DNA of 48,812 nucleotides from Lachnospiraceae bacterium. Its GTDB lineage: Bacteria > Bacillota > Clostridia > Lachnospirales > Lachnospiraceae. Below are positions 8,045-15,747 of this stretch, in pieces. The position numbers were made by a program, and so were the translations under genes. The notes under the pieces are model-generated. The model searched no databases. It was not told the DNA's origin and saw nothing but the letters and a program-made list of their open reading frames with translations. Numbering within the stretch: position 1 is the first letter of the stretch; every line of letters begins with the position of its first letter. The stretch spans positions 1 to 48,812 of the forward strand of contig SVFC01000017.1 of assembly GCA_015057035.1 (NCBI GenBank), in the 5' to 3' direction.

Positions 8045-8842
8045 ATGATATATAACGCAAAGGAACATCAATTGAAACTAGAAAATCTGCAGATGGATTA
8101 CATCACCTTTGGAAAAGGCACAAAACCGCTGGTTATGATACAGGGGCTGAACACCCGTAGCATAAAAGGGGCAGCAGTGTCTCTTGCCTATATGTATCGT
8201 GTTTTTGCGAAAGAATACAAGGTATATTTGTTTGATAGAAGAGAGAATGTGACAGAGGGACTGACTGTAAGAGATTTGGCTTCGGATATTGCAATGGCGA
8301 TGGACGCTTTAAACATTACAAATGCAGATGTTTTTGGAGTATCACAGGGCGGTATGATTGCACAGTATCTTGCCATTGACAGACCTGATTTGGTTCATAA
8401 GTTAGTACTTGCTGTGACGTTGTCAAAAAACAATGATACAGTAGAGAACGTGGTGAACAGTTGGATTGAAATGACAGAGCAAGGAGATATGAAGCGTCTT
8501 GTAGAAGATATGGCAGTGAAGTTGTATTCTGATGCTTATATGAAAAAATATAAGCCATTACTTCCGCTGTTAACACTGTTGCAGAAGCCAAAGGATGTGA
8601 AACGATTTATTATTTTGGCAAAAGCGTGCCTGTCTTGCAATACCTATGAGGAATTGGAAAAGATACAATGCCCAGTTTTAGTGATAGGTGGAGGTAAGGA
8701 CTTGGTGGTCACAGGAGAGGCATCTATAGAATTGGCAGAAAAACTTGGGTGCGGACTATATATGTATGAGCAATTAGGCCATGCTGCTTATGAAGAAGCA
8801 GTGGATTTTAACCGCAAAGTGTACGATTTTTTCAGGGAATAG
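8045..8842 (+). CDS. Alpha/beta hydrolase
   Basis: 265 residues. LVMIQGLNTRS forms the strand and turn before the oxyanion hole, GVSQGGMIAQYLAIDRPDLV contains the nucleophile Ser100, CPVLVIGGGKDLVV carries the acid, and QLGHAAYEEA provides the catalytic histidine. This is the layout of the MhpC/3-oxoadipate enol-lactonase-like group. The actual ester or lactone is unknown. It starts 5 bases after the previous hydrolase; a gap of 103 bases follows, the largest so far in the cluster, without a convincing promoter. Confidence 0.84.
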   Translation: MIYNAKEHQLKLENLQMDYITFGKGTKPLVMIQGLNTRSIKGAAVSLAYMYRVFAKEYKVYLFDRRENVTEGLTVRDLASDIAMAMDALNITNADVFGVSQGGMIAQYLAIDRPDLVHKLVLAVTLSKNNDTVENVVNSWIEMTEQGDMKRLVEDMAVKLYSDAYMKKYKPLLPLLTLLQKPKDVKRFIILAKACLSCNTYEELEKIQCPVLVIGGGKDLVVTGEASIELAEKLGCGLYMYEQLGHAAYEEAVDFNRKVYDFFRE

Positions 8843-8945
8843 TCTTCGGAGTTTATAGTATAGATCATAAACCGGATTTCCTGTTAATAAAGGCAAGAAA
8901 ACGATGTTTTTATGGATTCAGTAATAGAGGAAGGAGCCTGTTAAT

Positions 8946-9527
8946 ATGACAAAAATATATTTTGTGCGCCATGCACAGCCTGACTTTTCGCATGAAAATG
9001 ATTCTACCCGACCACTGACGGCGGAAGGGATGGAAGATAGAAAAATCGTATTAGAAACTTTAAAGGACAAAGAAATCGATGTTTTTTACTGTAGTCCATA
9101 CCTTAGAAGTATTACTACCATTGAGGAGACTGCCGCTTATTACGGTATGGAGATTCACTTGGATGAGCGCTTACGTGAACGTGAGAAAGGTCACGAGGGA
9201 AATCACAACCACGATATGTTTCGCATGCGTTGGGCAGACCACGATGCTCATGAAGAGGGCGGAGAGTCTATCAATATGGTGCAGGCTCGTAATGTGGAAA
9301 CCCTCAAAGAGATTCTGGAAAAACACGAAGGAAAAAACATTGTCATTGGAACACACGGAACTGCACTGAGTGCAATTCTGGATTATTATATACCATTTGG
9401 CATTGAGGGATTTATTCGAATTTTGGATTGGATGCCATATGTAGTGGAAGTGGATTTTGAAGGGCAGGAGTTTGTTAGAATCATTGAACATGCTCATGTG
9501 TTGAAGGAGTTCAAGCCAGGGAAATAA
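8946..9527 (+). CDS. Histidine phosphatase family protein
   Basis: 193 residues. The phosphohistidine motif is at the N-terminus (YFVRHAQPDF, Arg8-His9). The downstream elements YCSPYLRSITTIEETA and GTHGTALSAIL (the second catalytic histidine) complete the phosphoglycerate-mutase-like active site. Such proteins remove phosphate from sugar phosphates or nucleotides, among others. GEESINMVQAR-like text (GGESINMVQAR) matches the usual active-site glutamate loop. RBS AGGAAGGAG lies before the ATG. It may be the first gene of a new transcription unit after the 103-base gap, but I cannot point to its promoter. Confidence 0.85.
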   Translation: MTKIYFVRHAQPDFSHENDSTRPLTAEGMEDRKIVLETLKDKEIDVFYCSPYLRSITTIEETAAYYGMEIHLDERLREREKGHEGNHNHDMFRMRWADHDAHEEGGESINMVQARNVETLKEILEKHEGKNIVIGTHGTALSAILDYYIPFGIEGFIRILDWMPYVVEVDFEGQEFVRIIEHAHVLKEFKPGK

Positions 9528-9543
9528 GGAGAACGAAAAGGCA

Positions 9544-10122
9544 ATGTATCTCATATCCATTTATTTTGACGAACAGACGTCAGCAAGTTTGGAAAAATTA
9601 ATAAAGCGCGTCGCGGAAGCCACAGACAATACTTTTATGCTGGATAACCAGGTGCCACCACACATTACGGTGGCAGCAGTGGAAACGAGAAGAGAAGATG
9701 AGTTGTTGGACTGTATAAATCAGCTTGTCTGTGAAAGTAGAAACGATGACGAACGAGTGTTAGCGACCAGAGATATGTCCAAAAGTGCCATGAGATCTGG
9801 GGAACTTCAATGGGTATCTGTAGGGGCATTTTTCCCACAAGTACTGTTTGTGCAGCCTGTGTTGAATGAATATCTGCACAACCTATCTGTGGTACTTTCG
9901 GAAAAATTGTCAGAGATAGAAGAGACCATCGTTAGTCCCTATTATCAGCCTTTTGGGTGGTTGCCACATTGCACCATTGCAAAACAGCTCACCAAAGAAC
10001 AGATGGTGGAAGCATTTAAGGTGCTACAACAACATTTTGTTCCAATGGAGGGACGTGTAACCCGCATTGGCGTAGCGAGAACAAACCCACATAGGGATAT
10101 TAAAGTGTGGGAGTTTAAGTAG
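9544..10122 (+). CDS. 2'-5' RNA ligase / 2H phosphoesterase family protein
   Basis: 192 residues. Two H-x-T motifs define the 2H superfamily: PPHITV with His40/Thr42 and LPHCTI with His142/Thr144, about 100 residues apart as expected. Members cleave or join 2',5' phosphodiesters or cyclic phosphates; in bacteria many are cyclic phosphodiesterases. The N-terminal YLISIYFDEQTSASLEKLI is the first strand-helix unit. The gene sits 16 bases after the histidine phosphatase, with AAGGAGAACG ahead of the start, and 9 bases before a NUDIX gene, consistent with nucleotide or RNA-end processing. Confidence 0.82.
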   Translation: MYLISIYFDEQTSASLEKLIKRVAEATDNTFMLDNQVPPHITVAAVETRREDELLDCINQLVCESRNDDERVLATRDMSKSAMRSGELQWVSVGAFFPQVLFVQPVLNEYLHNLSVVLSEKLSEIEETIVSPYYQPFGWLPHCTIAKQLTKEQMVEAFKVLQQHFVPMEGRVTRIGVARTNPHRDIKVWEFK

Positions 10123-10131
10123 AGGTAGAAA

Positions 10132-10623
10132 ATGAACAAAGACATTCTTTTTAAAACGGAAGAGTATGTGTTTTCCTATCGAGTGGGTGGGATTCTAATT
10201 CGTAATGGTAAGATTTTGTTGCAAAGACCAGAAAATGATGATTTTGCCATTATCGGAGGCCATGTATCACTCTTGGAAACTACGGAAGAAACCTTAAAAC
10301 GTGAGTTTGAAGAGGAAATACATGCTAAGATAGAAATAGATAAACTATTGGCTGTAGGAGAAGTGTTTTTTCCTTGGGGGAAAAAACCTTGTCACCAAAT
10401 CTGTTTCTATTACAAGGTGCATTTGACGGATGAAAAAGAGATTCCGTTAGATGGCATTTTCCATGGATATGATGATCTGGGAAATGAGAGAATTAATCTG
10501 GATTTTTGCTGGGTGGACTTAGAGGAACTTAAAAATGGACTTAAAGTTTATCCGGAGGAACTAGTTCCATATATTTTGGAAGAGCAGGGTGGAACAGTGC
10601 ATTTTGTATCCAAACAAATATAG
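10132..10623 (+). CDS. NUDIX hydrolase
   Basis: 163 residues. The NUDIX box is GGHVSLLETTEETLKREF then EEEIHA: the spacing is canonical but the conserved glycine near the end is replaced by histidine. The catalytic glutamates are kept. N-terminal YVFSYRVGGILIRNGKILLQRPEND is typical of the group annotated as NUDIX/8-oxo-dGTP-like. It resembles the NUDIX protein at 602 in domain layout (both have R-V-G-x-I near residue 20), so the two are likely distant relatives inside the same cluster. Substrate unknown. It starts 9 bases after the 2H gene. Confidence 0.84.
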   Translation: MNKDILFKTEEYVFSYRVGGILIRNGKILLQRPENDDFAIIGGHVSLLETTEETLKREFEEEIHAKIEIDKLLAVGEVFFPWGKKPCHQICFYYKVHLTDEKEIPLDGIFHGYDDLGNERINLDFCWVDLEELKNGLKVYPEELVPYILEEQGGTVHFVSKQI

Positions 10624-10631
10624 GAGAATTT

Positions 10632-11276
10632 ATGCAAAAAGACATCATAAATCAGGCACTAGAATATGTGAAGAAAATGTTTGAAAATGAGTATAGTGGT
10701 CACGACTACTTTCATACGCTACGTGTTTTTAAAATGGCAACACATATTGCCGAAAAAGAAAATGCGGATGTAGAAATTGTACAGCTTGCAGCATTGTTGC
10801 ATGACGTGGACGATTTCAAATTGTCGCCAGAAACTTATGCGCAAAAAACCAATGCTAGAAGTTTTTTGCAGGTAAATCAGGTAGACAAAGAGACCATTGA
10901 GAAGATTTGCCAGATTATCGGAGAGATTTCCTTTGTAGGAAAGGATTCCGTGATTCCGCAGACACTAGAGGGAAAATGTGCGCAGGATGCCGACCGCTTA
11001 GACGCCATAGGGGCGATTGGAATCGCACGAGCATTTGCTTATGGTGGAAATCATAATCGGGTGATGTATGACCCAGATGTCAAACCGCATATGAATATGG
11101 GCAAAGAAGAATATATGAACCACAAGTCCACAACGATTAATCATTTTTACGAGAAATTGTTTCTCTTGACAGAGCTAATGAATACGCAGACAGCAAAGGA
11201 GATTGCAGGAGAAAGAGAGCGATATATGAAAGCGTATATCGCAGAATTTATGGATGAGTGGGATGGAGTTAGATAA
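10632..11276 (+). CDS. HD-domain phosphohydrolase
   Basis: 214 residues. The metal-binding histidines and aspartates are plain: GHDYFHTLRV, ALLHDVDDFK (the HD pair) and CAQDADRLDAIGAIGIARAF. This order matches the YedJ/YpgQ group, nucleotide pyrophosphohydrolases or phosphodiesterases that need Mn or similar metals. RBS AGGAG overlaps the preceding stop region (TAGGAG), and the start lies 8 bases after the NUDIX gene. The neighbours on both sides (NUDIX, HIT, 2H) are nucleotide hydrolases as well. Confidence 0.85.
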   Translation: MQKDIINQALEYVKKMFENEYSGHDYFHTLRVFKMATHIAEKENADVEIVQLAALLHDVDDFKLSPETYAQKTNARSFLQVNQVDKETIEKICQIIGEISFVGKDSVIPQTLEGKCAQDADRLDAIGAIGIARAFAYGGNHNRVMYDPDVKPHMNMGKEEYMNHKSTTINHFYEKLFLLTELMNTQTAKEIAGERERYMKAYIAEFMDEWDGVR

Positions 11277-11294
11277 ACCAGAAAGGAGCCCACT

Positions 11295-11786
11295 ATGACA
11301 GAACAAGAACTAATGAAATTATCCCCAGGGGAATTAACAGATTTGGGCATCTGCCCAACTTGTTTCAATAGACAACACAACGGTGCATTGTATGGTGACA
11401 ATTCAAATAAAATGCTTTATGAGGACGAGGATATCGAATGTTTCTTTGTAGGAAATCCAAGAAGTGATGGTCATATGGCAATTTCCACGATGCAGCATTA
11501 TCACGATATGAGTGAGGCGCCAGATTACATCAATGAAAAAATCATTCGTTTTGCAAAGCGTTTTATGAATATTCTCAGAGAGGTATATGGTTGTGAGCGG
11601 GTGTATATGTGTACCATGTGTGATGGCCCAAACAACCATTATCATATCCAACTGATTCCACGTTATAGTGATGAGAAACGTGGGAGCGGTAACTTTGTGA
11701 AGCCTAGAAAAGAGTATGTACATGATGTAGAGAAGCTTGAACGAGTAAAGAAGATGATTCTTGCAGAAGTTGAAGCAATACGCTAA
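11295..11786 (+). CDS. HIT-like protein with two CxxC pairs
   Basis: 163 residues. The histidine-triad strand reads HYHIQL (His115, His117, Gln119). The middle histidine, which forms the nucleotidyl intermediate in HIT enzymes, is kept, but the third is glutamine, as in GalT-type transferases. Two CxxC pairs, Cys20/Cys23 (ICPTC) and Cys106/Cys109 (MCTMC), could bind a metal, the second directly before the triad. The protein may hydrolyse or transfer nucleoside monophosphates. AAAGGAG precedes the ATG and the HD gene ends 18 bases upstream. Family assignment is good; the reaction is uncertain. Confidence 0.75.
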   Translation: MTEQELMKLSPGELTDLGICPTCFNRQHNGALYGDNSNKMLYEDEDIECFFVGNPRSDGHMAISTMQHYHDMSEAPDYINEKIIRFAKRFMNILREVYGCERVYMCTMCDGPNNHYHIQLIPRYSDEKRGSGNFVKPRKEYVHDVEKLERVKKMILAEVEAIR

Positions 11787-11800
11787 GGAGAAATAAAGAG

Positions 11801-12313
11801 ATGCTTGAAACCAAGGACTTAATTATTAAAAAAGGCGAGCAAAAAGATTGGAAGGATATGTACTACAATCTTTGGCGTCATAGTGAAAGTGCAAAATATA
11901 TGTTATGGAGCGTGACTACCTCAGAAGAAGACGCACAGGACCGTATGGCGCGAACGATTAAATTTGAGGAAACTCATCCATATTGCTGGCTGGTTTATGA
12001 AAAGGCATCTAGACAGGCTATCGGTTTTGCGGGGATGGAGGAAGTCGAAGAAGGTGTCTACGAAGATATGGGCGTGGCACTAGGACCAGAGTTTGTTGGA
12101 AAAGGATATGGTAAGCAGATTATCAATGCAATGACTGACTACGCCAAAGATGTGCTAGGAGCAAAAAAGATGCTTCTAAGTTATCGCACTGGAAATGAGG
12201 CATCCAAACGTTTGCAGGAATCGTGCGGTTTTACATATTCTCATTCTGTGGATAAGGAAGATCCAAGAAACGGGGAGAAGTACGTGTTAGTTTATACTTG
12301 TAAGATGTTATAA
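11801..12313 (+). CDS. GNAT family N-acetyltransferase (RimJ/RimL-like)
   Basis: 170 residues. It begins METKDLIIKK-like (MLETKDLIIKKGEQKDW), the usual opening of the RimJ/RimL-type group. Motif A is MGVALGPEFVGKGYGKQII, and NEASKRLQESCGF corresponds to the C-terminal CoA-facing helix (often N-x-x-S-x-x-v-x-x-k-x-G-F). Possible targets range from ribosomal-protein N-termini to antibiotics. RBS AAGGAGAAA is in front. Three GNAT genes follow each other here (11801, 12328, 12854) but are too different in sequence to be recent duplicates. Confidence 0.85.
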   Translation: MLETKDLIIKKGEQKDWKDMYYNLWRHSESAKYMLWSVTTSEEDAQDRMARTIKFEETHPYCWLVYEKASRQAIGFAGMEEVEEGVYEDMGVALGPEFVGKGYGKQIINAMTDYAKDVLGAKKMLLSYRTGNEASKRLQESCGFTYSHSVDKEDPRNGEKYVLVYTCKML

Positions 12314-12327
12314 GAAATGAGGATGGG

Positions 12328-12834
12328 ATGATTAAATTAGTAAAACTATCAGAACAATACAAAGACCAACTATTTGAAATGATGGATGAGTGGACTGCGG
12401 CGAACGAGAGAATCGTTCCATACGCCATAAGAAAAAATGATTACCATAATTTTGAATACTATTTAGAAAACTTAGAAATCAAAGAAGAGATAGATGGAAA
12501 AGTTCCAGATACAACACTGTTCTGCCTGGACGTAGATAGAAACATTTTTGTTGGAGCGGTAAATATTCGCCATTATTTAAACGAGGCGATGCTGTTAAAT
12601 GTCGGTCATATCGGAGATGGCATTCGCCCAAGCGAGAGAAGAAAGGGCTATGCTACCAAGATGATAAGCCTTGCATTAGAAGAGTGTAAGAAGCTAGGCA
12701 TAGATAAAGTGTTAATGGTATGTGACAAGAATAATATTGGTTCTGCAAAAAGCATTATGAATAATGTTGGAGTTTTAGAAAATGAAGTTGTTGTGGATGG
12801 TGTGACAGAACAAAGATATTGGATTACATTATAG
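12328..12834 (+). CDS. GNAT family N-acetyltransferase
   Basis: 168 residues. Motif A reads IGDGIRPSERRKGYATKMISLALE, with the R-R-K-G-Y-A-T loop for the CoA pyrophosphate. The following segment (CDKNNIGSAKSIMNNVGVLENEV) is the form found in a Firmicute subfamily annotated as GNAT acetyltransferase with predicted small-molecule substrates. AGGATGGG stands in front of the ATG, and the gap from the preceding GNAT gene is 14 bases. Substrate not predictable. Confidence 0.85.
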   Translation: MIKLVKLSEQYKDQLFEMMDEWTAANERIVPYAIRKNDYHNFEYYLENLEIKEEIDGKVPDTTLFCLDVDRNIFVGAVNIRHYLNEAMLLNVGHIGDGIRPSERRKGYATKMISLALEECKKLGIDKVLMVCDKNNIGSAKSIMNNVGVLENEVVVDGVTEQRYWITL

Positions 12835-12853
12835 ATGGTTGTGAGGGAAAACT

Positions 12854-13291
12854 ATGAATTATACAATTAGATTAATGACCCGAGAAGATGCTCAACACGT
12901 CATCGATATGATGCGTGTATTTTACGCATCCCCTGCGGTGTTAAGTAATGGATCAGAAGAGATTTTTCGGAATGACGTAGAGAACTGTGTGAATGATAGC
13001 CCATATTTGGAAGGGTATATTATTGAAGATGGTCATAAAATCCTCGGCTACGGCATGGTAGCCAAGAGCTTTTCTACAGAATTTGGGAAACCATGTATGT
13101 GGATAGAAGATCTGTACCTGAAAGAAGAGGCCAGAGGATTAGGGCTCGGTAGCAAGTTTTTGAATTTTATTGCCGAGAAGTACCCAGATGCAATTCTCCG
13201 TCTTGAGGTAGAAGAAGAAAATGAACGTGCTATCAAAACGTACCGCAAATGTGGATTTGAGGTGCTACCATATATGGAGATGAAACGATAG
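12854..13291 (+). CDS. GNAT family N-acetyltransferase
   Basis: 145 residues. Motif A: IEDLYLKEEARGLGLGSKFLNFI, with the conserved R-G-L-G-L-G-S loop. The last strand is TYRKCGFEVLPYMEMKR, where the usual Y-x-x-x-G-F element and a C-terminal YMEM are seen in amine acetyltransferases. It is the last of three GNAT genes in a row and ends 26 bases before the exporter-kinase fusion gene. Start ATG at 12854 after GTGAGGGAAA. Confidence 0.85.
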   Translation: MNYTIRLMTREDAQHVIDMMRVFYASPAVLSNGSEEIFRNDVENCVNDSPYLEGYIIEDGHKILGYGMVAKSFSTEFGKPCMWIEDLYLKEEARGLGLGSKFLNFIAEKYPDAILRLEVEEENERAIKTYRKCGFEVLPYMEMKR

Positions 13292-13317
13292 ATTATTGCA
13301 AAGAAGGAGTAACGGAT

Positions 13318-15108
13318 TTGAAGTTTAACTACAAGAGAATTCATATTGGAAGACGAACCTTAAAAACTGCAGCGGCAGTCATCATATCCATTGTGGCAGT
13401 ATCTTTTTATGGTGTTAGCGCATCAAAAATGACTTTTGCCATGCTGGGCGCTATGAGTGCTATGGAGAATTCTTTCAGACGTTCTATTATGAATTGTTTG
13501 ACGCAGATTGTGGGAATGATTTGTGGTGCAGCTGCGGGACTTTTGTTGTTGCAATTGCCAATTCACTGGCTTGTAAGCATAGGAATTGGAATTGTGTTTG
13601 TCATTACGCTATATAATGTATTTCACATTCCATTTTCACCAGGTTTGCCTTGTCTTATGATTTTAACCATTTGTACCACATCAGACCTTCTTCCGTTTGC
13701 GTATACTATGGAGAGATTGTGGGATACGGCCATTGGTCTTGGCGTGGGAATGCTTATCAATGTGCTAGTGTTGCCATATGACAACAGTATTAAAATTCGT
13801 AACAGTATTGAATATTTGAAGGAAGAAGTTATCACTTTTCTGGCGGATATGTTTGACGGAGACAATCAGTATCCAGATACGGACAAGCTTACGGCTACTA
13901 TTACAGAAATGGCAGGACAGCTGGGTATTTTGTCTGAGCAGTGGTTCCCGCTTCGCAGAGTACAAAATGCCAGACGTCTGGCGATTTTACAGGATTGCGA
14001 AGGTAAGGCACGCCAGCTTCTGTCCCATATGGAAGTGCTTTCACGTATGACAGAACCGGGATGCTTGAGTGAGGAAAACTGTAAACGGTTAGAGTCTTGT
14101 GGTGCGAAAATCAGTGCAAAATGTATCGTCAGACCAGTAAAAAACAATGAAATGCAGGAAATGGAATACAGTACGATGCGTGCGGTAGATGTTATCACGA
14201 ACTATCATGTGGCGGAAATCCTGCAACTTCGTCAGGAACTGATGGAAGACTTGATGCAGTTTCCAGCGAAGCGTTTAGTGACTCAGCGCGCACCAATTTA
14301 TGAGAATGAATACAAATCTATTTACACTGGTGTTTCCAATGAATTCGGACCAGTAATTTTAAAATATGATGCAGATATTGCACAGCTGAAATCGGAATAT
14401 CATATGCTCGCAAAACTAAATGGTCATCATAGTTGTAGAGTGTATGCTTTCAATGAAGACAAAGGACAGCTTCTGGAAGAACGCATTTTACCAGGTACGA
14501 AGCTTCGAGCAGAAAAGTCCTTGGAAAAAAGACTGGATGCTTTTGCAGAGGTATTTGAGGCAATCCATATTGATGTTGTGGAGGATGCTCAGGCGAGAAC
14601 TGGGGAACATAAGTTGCTTCGACGTGGCACACCAAATTATTTGGATTGGTTGGAAAAGGCGTATGAGTATTGGGAGAAAAACATTGAAGAACTTCAAGGT
14701 GCCTGGAAAGATTCTGCCTCACAGGCATTAACCATCGGCAAAGAACTTTTTGAGAAATACCCAGACCGTGTATTGCTCCATGGTGATTTGCACCATGATA
14801 ATCTCCTTTTGCGTGAAGATGGTGATTATGTATTCGTAGATCCAAAAGGCGTTGTGGGACCTAAGATTTTTGACCTGCCAAGATTTATATTAAATGAGTT
14901 AGAGACAGAATATGATGAGGATGATGTGACCCATATCAAGAGCGTTATTACTACGCTTTGTGAGAAGTTAGATTATCCAGAGGAAGATGTGCGCAAACTT
15001 TTCTATATGGAAACAGTGCTTGCGAATATCTGGAGTATGGAAGATGGCGAAGATGTGAATGAAGAATATGTGCAGGTAGCAGAAGCAATTTTTGGAGTAG
15101 AAAAATAG
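13318..15108 (+). CDS. Fusion: aromatic-acid-exporter-like membrane domain + APH(6)/hydroxyurea-kinase-like domain
   Basis: 596 residues. Residues about 10-160 hold five hydrophobic spans with the ArAE/FUSC-type opening (GRRTLKTAAAVIISIVAVSF, GAMSAMENSFRRS). A helical segment follows to about 340. From about 345 to the end it is a kinase of the APH fold: HGDLHHDN at residues 488-495 (catalytic Asp490) and VDPKG with Asp508. The HGDLHH-N/DPKG pair is characteristic of the aminoglycoside/hydroxyurea kinase group. The frame is open throughout, so this is a real fusion. Start is TTG at 13318, with AAGGAGT eight bases ahead and no better ATG. I infer a membrane-tethered kinase whose substrate may also contact the transport domain. 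Confidence 0.82.
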   Translation: MKFNYKRIHIGRRTLKTAAAVIISIVAVSFYGVSASKMTFAMLGAMSAMENSFRRSIMNCLTQIVGMICGAAAGLLLLQLPIHWLVSIGIGIVFVITLYNVFHIPFSPGLPCLMILTICTTSDLLPFAYTMERLWDTAIGLGVGMLINVLVLPYDNSIKIRNSIEYLKEEVITFLADMFDGDNQYPDTDKLTATITEMAGQLGILSEQWFPLRRVQNARRLAILQDCEGKARQLLSHMEVLSRMTEPGCLSEENCKRLESCGAKISAKCIVRPVKNNEMQEMEYSTMRAVDVITNYHVAEILQLRQELMEDLMQFPAKRLVTQRAPIYENEYKSIYTGVSNEFGPVILKYDADIAQLKSEYHMLAKLNGHHSCRVYAFNEDKGQLLEERILPGTKLRAEKSLEKRLDAFAEVFEAIHIDVVEDAQARTGEHKLLRRGTPNYLDWLEKAYEYWEKNIEELQGAWKDSASQALTIGKELFEKYPDRVLLHGDLHHDNLLLREDGDYVFVDPKGVVGPKIFDLPRFILNELETEYDEDDVTHIKSVITTLCEKLDYPEEDVRKLFYMETVLANIWSMEDGEDVNEEYVQVAEAIFGVEK

Positions 15109-15137
15109 AGAGATAAGTGTAAGAGAGGAATATAGGA

Positions 15138-15650
15138 ATGACATTTTTAGAGTTAGCAGAAAAGAGATATTCTTGCAGAAACATTTCTGACAGACCAGTC
15201 GAAGAAGAGAAAATCGCTAAGATTTTGCGTGCAGCACAGCTTGCACCAACGGCATGTAACTTACAACCGTTCAAAATCTGGGTGATTGAAAAAGAAGCGG
15301 ATGTAGAAAAAATAAAAGAGACAACTCGTGGAACCTTTGGAGCTCATCTCTTTTTTGTGATAGGTGCGGATAAGGCGCAAGGTTGGAATCGTAAATACGA
15401 TGGACGAAATTTTGCGGACGTAGACGCATCCATCGTGGCGACACATATGATGATGGAAATCGAAGATTTAGGGTTGGCAACCACTTGGGTTGGTAGCTTT
15501 GATAATCTGAAACTGGCAGAGCTCTTTCCAATGATGGCAGGTTATGATTTGGTTGCCATATTTCCAGTGGGATATGCCACAGAGGATGCGAAGCCGATGG
15601 ATTTACATGAAAAGACGAAGAGTTTAGATGAACTTGTGACGAGGTTATAA
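15138..15650 (+). CDS. Nitroreductase family protein
   Basis: 170 residues, short but within the range of compact nitroreductases. N-terminal KRYSCRNISDRPVEEEKIAKILRAA and LAPTACNLQPFKIWVI form the FMN-binding strand and helix; DASIVATHMMMEIEDLGLATTWVG is the conserved second half. It should bind FMN and reduce nitroaromatics, quinones or flavins with NAD(P)H. RBS GAGAGGAATATAGG precedes the ATG. It lies 29 bases after the fusion gene and ends just before a clear new promoter, so it is probably the last gene of that transcription unit. Confidence 0.86.
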   Translation: MTFLELAEKRYSCRNISDRPVEEEKIAKILRAAQLAPTACNLQPFKIWVIEKEADVEKIKETTRGTFGAHLFFVIGADKAQGWNRKYDGRNFADVDASIVATHMMMEIEDLGLATTWVGSFDNLKLAELFPMMAGYDLVAIFPVGYATEDAKPMDLHEKTKSLDELVTRL

Positions 15651-15675
15651 TTACTTAAGAAAGTTACGGAATTCC

Positions 15676-15704
15676 TTGTAATAGACTATCATATGTGATA
15701 CAAT
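15676..15704 (+). promoter_or_regulatory. Sigma-A-type promoter for the KilA-N gene
   Basis: TTGTAA at 15676-15681 and TACAAT at 15699-15704 are separated by 17 bases, a near-consensus vegetative promoter. It stands 44 bases before the start codon of the KilA-N gene and within the only spacer between it and the nitroreductase gene. Confidence 0.7.
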
Positions 15705-15708
15705 AAAA

Positions 15709-15724
15709 TCGAACAGAGGTTCGA
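15709..15724 (+). promoter_or_regulatory. LexA/DinR-type SOS operator
   Basis: TCGAAC-AGAG-GTTCGA is a perfect 6-bp inverted repeat with four bases between. It contains GAAC-N4-GTTC, the core of the Gram-positive LexA (DinR) box CGAACRNRYGTTYG. Only one inner position (the Y) departs from the consensus. It lies 4 bases after the -10 element, at about the transcription start, where repressor binding would block the promoter. I found no second GAAC-N4-GTTC site by eye in the window. Confidence 0.65.
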
Positions 15725-15747
15725 CTGCAAAAAGAGAGGTATCATAT

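Noticed and set aside
12231-12428. Minus-strand frames throughout the island (for example here)
   Set aside because: They overlap well-supported + strand genes and have no translation signals or known motifs.
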